Shown: positions 6,356-11,243 of the stretch, in pieces
How positions within the stretch are numbered: position 1 is the stretch's first letter
Layout of the letters: each line of letters opens with the position of its first letter
Source of the DNA: Verrucomicrobiales bacterium
GTDB taxonomy: Bacteria; Verrucomicrobiota; Verrucomicrobiia; Verrucomicrobiales; DEV007
NCBI GenBank assembly: GCA_002684575.1
Contig: NYVP01000007.1
Coordinates: 4,126-15,368, forward strand
Length of the DNA: 11,243 bases
Direction of reading: 5' to 3'
Notes under the pieces: generated by a model
Database searches by the model: none
Seen by the model: the letters and a program-made list of their open reading frames with translations, nothing else
What the model was told of the DNA's origin: nothing
Program-made: the position numbers and the translations under genes

Positions 6356-6619
6356 ATGGCTAAAGTTTGCGAAATCACTGGTGCACGAGTTCGTCGTGGA
6401 AGTAGAATTCACCGTAGTGGATTGGCTAAGAAGAAGGGTGGAATCGGTAGGCACGTCACTAAAGTGGTTAAGCGAGACGTTTCACCTAACTTGAGAAACA
6501 AGCGAATTTGGGTTCCAGAACTCAATAAATTCGTAAGGGTTAAGCTCACTGCAAGAGCACTTAAGACTGTTGCCAAGAACGGTGCTTACGTAACTCTTAA
6601 GAAAGCGGGTTTGATTTAG
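6356..6619 (+). CDS. rpmB: Large ribosomal subunit protein L28 (bL28)
   Basis: An 87-residue basic ribosomal protein of the 50S subunit. The N-terminus VCEITGARVRRGSRI matches the VCxxTG start of bL28, and SPNLRNKRIWVPE (43-55) matches its conserved PNL-x2-xRxWV core. KFVRVKLTARALKTV (58-72) corresponds to the following strand and helix. There is a single Cys (Cys5) and no second CxxC pair, so this is not the zinc-ribbon form. It is slightly longer than E. coli L28 (78 residues), in the Gly/Lys-rich loop around residues 25-40. A weak Shine-Dalgarno sequence (GGATAAG) lies just before the ATG. The gene stands alone; rpmG is not beside it. Confidence 0.97.
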   Translation: MAKVCEITGARVRRGSRIHRSGLAKKKGGIGRHVTKVVKRDVSPNLRNKRIWVPELNKFVRVKLTARALKTVAKNGAYVTLKKAGLI

Positions 6620-6657
6620 ATTTTATCTGAGTTTAATCGCTCTACCACTTCGAAACT

Positions 6658-6669
6658 CCTCCTAGGAGG
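6658..6669. repeat. Perfect 12-bp palindrome containing SD and anti-SD sequences
   Basis: CCTCCTAGGAGG reads the same on both strands and lies 39 bp past the rpmB stop. One half is the ideal Shine-Dalgarno AGGAGG, the other the anti-SD CCTCCT. It may be a dyad-symmetric protein site or a short hairpin (4-bp stem, CTAG loop). No T run follows, so it is not a standard terminator. The remaining gap to 6820 shows only a T-rich stretch (6718-6737) and the promoter below. Confidence 0.5.
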
Positions 6670-6782
6670 TCCAATTCAATCTTAATGTGTTGTTATGCTC
6701 TCCGTACTTCATTAAGAATATTTTTATTTTCTTTTCTCCAAAAGTTTTAATCTAGGATCAAACTTTTAATTACATTAGGGTC

Positions 6783-6811
6783 TTGTCAGGTAATGGTTTA
6801 TGCCATATAAA
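6783..6811 (+). promoter_or_regulatory. Good sigma70-type promoter for the second Gfo/Idh/MocA gene
   Basis: TTGTCA (6783-6788) and TATAAA (6806-6811) each match the consensus at five of six positions, with the ideal 17-bp spacer. The -10 box ends 8 bp before the ATG at 6820, so transcription would begin around 6818, giving an essentially leaderless mRNA. This agrees with the absence of a Shine-Dalgarno sequence. Confidence 0.55.
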
Positions 6812-6819
6812 AAGTATTC

Positions 6820-8061
6820 ATGAGAAGTAATCGCAGAAAATTTTTAAAGACCTCTGCTGCGAGTGCGGCATCCTTCCAAATTGTTCCCAGGCATGTGATT
6901 GGAGGCCAAGGGCATACTCCTCCAAGTGAAACATATGGAGCCGCACTAATTGGTTGTGGTGGACGTGGGCCTGGCACCTATGAATCAATGGTTCGTAAAC
7001 TGCCCGCTACTTTAGTGGCTGCATGTGATGTCCAAAAGACACGGGTTGATGGTTATATTAAAAGAAAAAATCCAGAGGCAAAAGGATACAATGATTTTAG
7101 GAGATTGCTGGAAAATCCCGACATTGATCTTGTTGCCATTGCAACTCCTCCTCATTGGCATGCATTAATTTCTATCGCTGCAGCAGAAGCAGGAAAAGAT
7201 GTCTTTTGCGAAAAGCCTATGACACGTTTTATTGCAGAGGGTCGCGCAGTTGTTGAGGCTTTCAATCGTTATAAAAGGGTCTTTCAGATTGGTACAAACG
7301 GTCGTTTTGGCGCTTACAAAAGCAGAACGAGTAGAACGATTCACAAAATTATGCGGAGTGGATTGCTGAAACCTAACCCGTGTGTTCATATTAAAAAAGG
7401 TGGATTAAAGTTGAACCAATGGAGTGGCAAACCTGGTCTTAAACCACAGATTCCATCAGAAGATTTGGACTGGGATCTTTACTGTGGCCCTAGTCCTCTT
7501 AAACCGTTTGTTACGGATCGAGTTGGAGGCACGCATCGTAATTATTGGGATTATGAGGGAGGAGGATTGTGCGATATGGGGCAGCATCACTTTGATCCTC
7601 AGCAGTGGATTTATGGTAAAGATGATACCAGTCCTGTAAATATCGAGGCTTTTGCTCCTCCTGCTCATCCAGACGTGACAGGGATGTGGGCTTGGGTTGA
7701 ATTAACTTATTCAGACGGGTTTACTTTTGTCATGGACAGTGCCGAGTGGGGTCCTAGTTATGATAAAAAAGCCTCAAAACAAGTCTCTTTATCTCAACTT
7801 TCTGAGGAAGATCAGCAGAAGATTACTGCTATGCCAGACCCTGCCCCTTTGCTTTCATTTGCTGAAGCTGTTAAGCAAAGAAAGCAAGCCGGAGGTCATC
7901 CAGAAGCGGCGCACCGAGCAGCATGCATTTTACACCTTGCTAACATAGCTATTCGTCTTGGAAGAAAATTGCAATATGATCCAGAAAAAGAACAATTTGT
8001 TGGAGACGATGAGGCTAACCGATTCGTGAATGTACCTATGCGTTCCCCTTGGCACCTGTAA
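6820..8061 (+). CDS. Tat-exported Gfo/Idh/MocA family oxidoreductase (second copy)
   Basis: A 413-residue nicotinamide-dependent oxidoreductase. The signal region has NRRKFLK (4-10), a good Tat motif, then a short Ala/Ser-rich hydrophobic stretch to about IVPRHVIGG. The Rossmann fold shows AALIGCGGRG (41-50), AIATPPHWHA, and EKP at 131-133. The catalytic-domain motif is DMGQHHFD (252-259), and DWDLYCGP mirrors DWDVYLGP of the first copy. The two proteins are paralogous but clearly diverged, and this one lacks the DHH mature N-terminus. It has its own promoter-like sequence and heads a plus-strand run with a HEAT-like protein (20 bp downstream), a sulfatase and a short-chain dehydrogenase. A role in oxidising or rearranging a sugar from a sulfated glycan is inference from that context. 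Members of this family also include glycosidases and epimerases. Confidence 0.93.
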   Translation: MRSNRRKFLKTSAASAASFQIVPRHVIGGQGHTPPSETYGAALIGCGGRGPGTYESMVRKLPATLVAACDVQKTRVDGYIKRKNPEAKGYNDFRRLLENPDIDLVAIATPPHWHALISIAAAEAGKDVFCEKPMTRFIAEGRAVVEAFNRYKRVFQIGTNGRFGAYKSRTSRTIHKIMRSGLLKPNPCVHIKKGGLKLNQWSGKPGLKPQIPSEDLDWDLYCGPSPLKPFVTDRVGGTHRNYWDYEGGGLCDMGQHHFDPQQWIYGKDDTSPVNIEAFAPPAHPDVTGMWAWVELTYSDGFTFVMDSAEWGPSYDKKASKQVSLSQLSEEDQQKITAMPDPAPLLSFAEAVKQRKQAGGHPEAAHRAACILHLANIAIRLGRKLQYDPEKEQFVGDDEANRFVNVPMRSPWHL

Positions 8062-8081
8062 TACTTTCAAAATTAATAATA

Positions 8082-8906
8082 ATGGATATCACACCTTACC
8101 TTGATTCATTTCCTCTTCCTGCAAAGCGCGGAATTCTCAGTGATGTAAATAAAGAAGAGACGGATAAAACAATCAAGGAAGTTATGAGGGCTCCAGACAA
8201 GGTTGCTCTTCAATTAGTAGAACGCTTAATTGATCCTGGATCTCAAGGCAATGACATTCAGGCTCGCCACTTGCTACACGCGATGTCTGTTCGTATCCCA
8301 GACTATGATAGAAGAGAGGGGACTGGTTTGCGATCAAAGTTTTGTCTTGCCCTTGCAAAGACTTTATCTGACAAGCGCCCCGACCGTGTTAAGGCTTTTA
8401 TCATCCGTCAATTGCAGTTGTGTGGTGGAGAAGAAGTGATCTCTCAAGTTGGTGAATTTTTAACAGTACCTGGTATTGCCGATGACGCGGCTCAGGCTCT
8501 AATTGCTATTGGTAAAAAATCAGCAGGACAGTTTCGTAATGCACTGCCTAGGGTAAGAAATGATCTTTTGCTTTATAGTAATGCTCTTCATGGTTTAGCC
8601 CAGTTGGCAGATGAGTCTTCAAAAGATATATTTATTGAAGCCTTAAAAAATAATGAGGATGAATGTCGATTGCTTGGTCTATGGGGGCTAACGCAACTTG
8701 CTGATGTTTCAACGTTGCCATTATTTCTTGAGGCTGATCTCAAGGGAAAAGGATATTCTCGGATTAAGTCCGCAAGTTACTGTATGCAGTTCGCCGAAAA
8801 GATTCAGAAGAAAGATGCCATTAAGATTTATCAGCACTTAATTAATACTCGAACACTACCTGAAGAAAAATATTTACGGGAAATCGCAGAATCTCACCTT
8901 AAGTAA
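8082..8906 (+). CDS. HEAT-repeat-like helical protein, cytoplasmic, function unknown
   Basis: A 274-residue protein, starting at ATG 8082; the frame extends to a TTG at 8049 that would overlap the preceding gene, and I see no reason to prefer it. There is no signal peptide or membrane segment. Predicted structure is nearly all helix. From about residue 115 to 220 it shows roughly 30-residue helical pairs with small and hydrophobic spacing typical of HEAT/armadillo repeats, for example ADDAAQALIAIG, SNALHGLAQLADES and RLLGLWGLTQLADVS. The N-terminal 100 residues are less regular. HEAT proteins are scaffolds for protein binding, so no enzymatic role is claimed. Its position 20 bp after the Tat oxidoreductase suggests co-transcription. 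There is no Shine-Dalgarno sequence. Confidence 0.8.
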   Translation: MDITPYLDSFPLPAKRGILSDVNKEETDKTIKEVMRAPDKVALQLVERLIDPGSQGNDIQARHLLHAMSVRIPDYDRREGTGLRSKFCLALAKTLSDKRPDRVKAFIIRQLQLCGGEEVISQVGEFLTVPGIADDAAQALIAIGKKSAGQFRNALPRVRNDLLLYSNALHGLAQLADESSKDIFIEALKNNEDECRLLGLWGLTQLADVSTLPLFLEADLKGKGYSRIKSASYCMQFAEKIQKKDAIKIYQHLINTRTLPEEKYLREIAESHLK

Positions 8907-8971
8907 TAATAAAATGGTTTATCTTATCCTCATCGTTGAAAAATGAACTCATAAATTAAATCCAGATACCT

Positions 8972-10465
8972 ATGATTGATAAGCTTATCTTTTTTATTCT
9001 GGCCTTGTTTATTAATGTGATTTCTTATGCAGCCCAAAAAACTGGAGAAAGCTTCAGAGAAAAAGATTCTAAACCAAATGTACTCATCTTTTTCATAGAT
9101 GATTTGGGATGGTCAGACCTAGGGTGTTATGGGAGTAAGTTTCACCTAACACCTAATATTGACCGACTCGCTGCGTCTGGTCTCAAGTTTAATTCTGCTT
9201 ATTCATCATCCTCAGTGTGTTCCCCTACTAGGTCATCGCTCATGACGGGCAAGCACCCTGTAAGATTTGGAATCACAGATTGGATAGGTGCTTCTCAGAA
9301 GAGAAGAATTCTTGTGACTCCGAAAAATAACTCATTTTTACCAAAAAAAGAAGTCACGCTGGCTGAAGTATTTAAAGGTGCAGGTTATGAGACGGCTTAC
9401 TTTGGTAAATGGCATCTTGGTTCAAGAGATGAGGATCATCCATCCTTTCATGGTTTTAATTATTACCGTGGAGTAAACAAGGTAGGCTCCCCTGGGTCAT
9501 ATTACTATCCATTTAGACGCAACAAAAAACTTCCTAAAAAACCTCTCCAACCATCAGATATTCCAGATTTTTCTAATGCTCCTAAAGATTCTTATTTGAC
9601 CGATTTACTTTCTCAGGAAGCCGCAGATTTTATAGGAAAGAACTCCAAAAAACCCTTTTTCGCGATTCTGTCTCATTATTCAGTTCATACCCCTATTCAA
9701 GCGCGTGAACTAGATGCAAAAAAATATCGTCAACGCATCAATGAAATTGGTATTTCTATAGAAACCAAAACGAGGAAAGAGAAAGAATCAACAACTAGAA
9801 TAAGTCAGAACAATCCTGAATACGCCGCTATGGTTGAGAGCGTTGATCGGAGCGTTGGAAGGGTTATGAATAAACTCGAAGAAGTTGGTATAATTCAAAA
9901 CACCCTCATCATTTTTACTTCTGATAATGGTGGTTTATCAACATTACTGAGAAACCTTAGATCGGGCCCAGCATCATGTATTCCTCTCAGGGCAGGAAAA
10001 GGTTGGCTTTATGAGGGAGGTATCAAAATACCAACTATTATTTCTTGGCCGGGTAAAATTGCTCCTAATTCTTTTAGTGATACACCCATAACAACCTGTG
10101 ATATCTATCCTACTTTGTTGACTTCTGCTGGATTAATTAATAAATCGAATCAGTCTTTTGATGGGGTTGATTTGACTCCTCTTTTTAAAAATAAAGAGCT
10201 CAAAGAAAGATCATTATTTTGGCATTTTCCACACTATCATGGCTCAGGCAATCGGCCTTCTTCCTCTATTAGAAAAGGATTGTTCAAATTGATCCGCTGG
10301 TATGAAGACGGTTCTGAGGAGCTATACAATCTTAAGACCGATCTTTCTGAAGAAAATGATCTCTCAAAAGTTAATGCTTCTAAGCGAGCTGAGCTTTCTA
10401 ATGAGCTTAGCCATTGGCTTAAATCGTCTGGGGCACAATTGCCTAAGATGAATCAAAATAATTAA
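8972..10465 (+). CDS. Secreted type I (formylglycine) sulfatase
   Basis: A 497-residue sulfatase of the alkaline-phosphatase fold (arylsulfatase A type, PF00884) that would hydrolyse sulfate esters outside the cytoplasm. A Sec signal peptide occupies residues 1-20 (cleavage near SYAA). Catalytic features: the metal ligands Asp43-Asp44 in FIDDLGWSDLG; the C-type formylglycine motif Cys83-Ser-Pro-Thr-Arg87 followed by SSLMTG; GKWHLG with Lys146 and His148; His239 in SVHTP; Asp318-Asn319 in TSDNGG; and Lys343 in AGKGWLYEGG. All expected residues are present, so it should be active if a formylglycine-generating enzyme is encoded elsewhere. The C-terminal LYNLKTDLSEENDLS is the usual subdomain signature. 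Polysaccharide sulfatases of this type are common in marine Verrucomicrobiota and Planctomycetota, but the substrate cannot be read here. It lies 65 bp downstream of the HEAT gene. Confidence 0.96.
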   Translation: MIDKLIFFILALFINVISYAAQKTGESFREKDSKPNVLIFFIDDLGWSDLGCYGSKFHLTPNIDRLAASGLKFNSAYSSSSVCSPTRSSLMTGKHPVRFGITDWIGASQKRRILVTPKNNSFLPKKEVTLAEVFKGAGYETAYFGKWHLGSRDEDHPSFHGFNYYRGVNKVGSPGSYYYPFRRNKKLPKKPLQPSDIPDFSNAPKDSYLTDLLSQEAADFIGKNSKKPFFAILSHYSVHTPIQARELDAKKYRQRINEIGISIETKTRKEKESTTRISQNNPEYAAMVESVDRSVGRVMNKLEEVGIIQNTLIIFTSDNGGLSTLLRNLRSGPASCIPLRAGKGWLYEGGIKIPTIISWPGKIAPNSFSDTPITTCDIYPTLLTSAGLINKSNQSFDGVDLTPLFKNKELKERSLFWHFPHYHGSGNRPSSSIRKGLFKLIRWYEDGSEELYNLKTDLSEENDLSKVNASKRAELSNELSHWLKSSGAQLPKMNQNN

Positions 10466-10471
10466 AATCAT

Positions 10472-10477
10472 AAGGGG
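10472..10477 (+). promoter_or_regulatory. Ribosome binding site supporting a TTG start
   Basis: AAGGGG lies 7 nt before the TTG at 10485, a good Shine-Dalgarno match at normal spacing. No ATG in the same frame lies close enough to use it. This is one of only two clear ribosome binding sites in the window and it settles the rare start codon. Confidence 0.6.
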
Positions 10478-10484
10478 TATTGAT

Positions 10485-11168
10485 TTGAACGATCAAAATA
10501 AAGACCTGCCTCAAGCCTTAATTACCGGTGGAGGTGGTGAATTGGCTCAATCAATTACAGTAAAGCTGAAGAGTCAGGGGTTTGAAGTATTATGCCCTAA
10601 TAAGTCTCATTTAGATGTTACTAATAAAGAATCAGTAGAATCATTTTTTCATTCTCAAGTAACAACAAAACTTGAATTGTTAATCAATAATGCAGGCCTG
10701 AAGGAAGATTCTTCCATACTTAATATGTCTAAGGATTCCTGGGATCAAGTTATGGATGTTAATTTAAAAGGATCATTCACTTGCTCTAAGTTTGCTTTGA
10801 AATTTTTTTTAAAGAATAGATATGGTCACATAATAAATATGGGGTCTTATTCAGCTCTTTCAGGACCGTCCGGACAAACTAACTACGCAGCATCTAAAGC
10901 TGGACTTATAGGAATGACAAAAAGTCTTGCGGCAGAGACCGGAAAAAGAAATGTCCGTGTTAATTGTGTGCTACCTGGTTGGATAGAGACGAAATTTACG
11001 GCTAACGTTAATGAGGTTGTAAAAAATAAAGCCTTGAATGAACACGTATTAAATAGATTTAATGACAAAAAATCTGTTGCAGAATTTATTTATTTCCTTC
11101 ACCGAAAAATGGAAAATGTTTCAGGCCAAGTTTTCCAATTAGACAGTAGAGTGGGTCGATGGATTTAA
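10485..11168 (+). CDS. Short-chain dehydrogenase/reductase, FabG-like
   Basis: A 227-residue classical SDR, presumably cytoplasmic and NAD(P)(H)-dependent. The start is TTG 10485, backed by a Shine-Dalgarno sequence and by the normal distance to the first strand (ALITGG, residues 11-16). Motifs: NNAG (68-71), Asn93 in DVNLKG, and the catalytic Ser121, Tyr134 and Lys138 with the 13/4 spacing of E. coli FabG, then PGWIETKF. The cofactor loop is TGGGGELA rather than TGxxxGxG, with Glu and Ala replacing the second and third Gly; Glu here is tolerated in some SDRs, the Ala is less usual. The C-terminus ends QLDSRVGRWI. Candidate roles are a 3-oxoacyl-ACP reductase or a sugar/alcohol dehydrogenase; no fatty-acid gene is near. 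It follows the sulfatase by 19 bp. The slightly short length (FabG is about 245) comes from the C-terminal half. Confidence 0.9.
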   Translation: MNDQNKDLPQALITGGGGELAQSITVKLKSQGFEVLCPNKSHLDVTNKESVESFFHSQVTTKLELLINNAGLKEDSSILNMSKDSWDQVMDVNLKGSFTCSKFALKFFLKNRYGHIINMGSYSALSGPSGQTNYAASKAGLIGMTKSLAAETGKRNVRVNCVLPGWIETKFTANVNEVVKNKALNEHVLNRFNDKKSVAEFIYFLHRKMENVSGQVFQLDSRVGRWI

Positions 11169-11171
11169 ATA

Positions 11172-11243
11172 TCATTCCATAAGGTTACTAATCATTCTAA
11201 CAGTTTGACTAGCAGCGATAACATTGTGAACTCTCAATATAGA
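11172..11243 (-). CDS. folP: C-terminus of dihydropteroate synthase (partial, runs off right edge)
   Basis: The last 23 codons of a minus-strand gene, ending with TGA at 11174-11172. They read LRVHNVIAASQTVRMISN around the centre, which matches the terminal RVHDV...A-x2-M segment of dihydropteroate synthase, the folate enzyme that joins p-aminobenzoate to the pterin diphosphate. The segment is too short for certainty, but the R-V-H-N/D-V block is characteristic. It converges with the SDR gene, with only 3 bp between the stop codons and no terminator between them. Confidence 0.65.
   Translation of the reverse strand, partial: SILRVHNVIAASQTVRMISNLME

Noticed and set aside
6685..6750. 21-codon reading frame after the AGGAGG at 6664-6669
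   Set aside because: The spacing of 15 nt is too long for initiation and the peptide has no recognisable feature; kept only as context for the palindrome.
6740..6767. AAAAGTTT / AAACTTTT inverted repeat, 8-bp arms with 12-nt loop, as an rpmB terminator
   Set aside because: One GC pair per arm and no following U tract of useful length; such repeats are expected in AT-rich gaps.
10485..11168. SDR as FolM-type pteridine reductase because folP is next to it
   Set aside because: Its loop is TGGGGELA, not the TGxxxRxG of pteridine reductases, and the two genes are convergent, not co-transcribed.
1..11243. Mobile elements, CRISPR arrays, tRNA or rRNA genes, toxin-antitoxin or phage genes
   Set aside because: No transposase, integrase, regularly spaced repeats, tRNA-like fold or attachment-site duplication was seen on either strand by reading.

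Overview
The window is a chromosomal segment from an AT-rich Gram-negative bacterium, most likely of the PVC group and probably a marine Verrucomicrobiota. I infer this from the gene mix, not from a marker gene. Two Tat-exported Gfo/Idh/MocA oxidoreductases, an exported DUF1080 (3-keto-disaccharide hydrolase family) protein, a secreted sulfatase, a HEAT-repeat protein and two exported proteins of the kind usually left hypothetical in that phylum sit among housekeeping genes (bioB, lysA, rpmB, the end of folP). I see no insertion sequence, integrase, tRNA, rRNA or CRISPR array, and the base composition looks even throughout.

Layout. (1) 72-2179, plus strand: an exported DUF1080 protein followed by a Tat-signal Gfo/Idh/MocA dehydrogenase. 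Together they could form an exported oxidise-then-eliminate module acting on glycosides. A strong bidirectional terminator (2207-2239) closes this block. (2) 6221 down to 2238, minus strand: lysA (diaminopimelate decarboxylase), an exported protein with a CHAT/caspase-like His...Cys signature, bioB (biotin synthase), and an exported protein with a motif like the RlpA double-psi beta-barrel. The genes are closely spaced (9 to 73 bp). A palindrome and a possible promoter lie in the largest gap, before bioB. (3) 6356-6619, plus strand: rpmB (ribosomal protein L28), divergent from lysA, with a candidate promoter carrying a GC-rich discriminator. (4) 6820-11168, plus strand: a second Tat-signal Gfo/Idh/MocA oxidoreductase, a cytoplasmic HEAT-like protein, a secreted C-type sulfatase and a FabG-like short-chain dehydrogenase. 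(5) 11172 to the right edge, minus strand: the last 23 codons of a gene that reads like the C-terminus of dihydropteroate synthase, convergent with the dehydrogenase and 3 bp from it.

How it may work together. Blocks 1 and 4 look like parts of periplasmic or cell-surface carbohydrate use: keto-sugar chemistry in block 1, sulfate removal plus a sugar-type oxidoreductase in block 4. No substrate can be read from the sequence. Block 2 mixes amino-acid/peptidoglycan precursor supply (lysA), a vitamin enzyme (bioB) and two exported proteins whose motifs suggest work at the envelope.

The most unusual points are the CHAT/caspase-like exported protein between lysA and bioB, the shared Asp-His-His at the predicted mature N-termini of the first two proteins, the frequent lack of Shine-Dalgarno sequences with -10-like boxes close to start codons, and the palindrome between the bioB promoter boxes. 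None of these amounts to a demonstrated new system.
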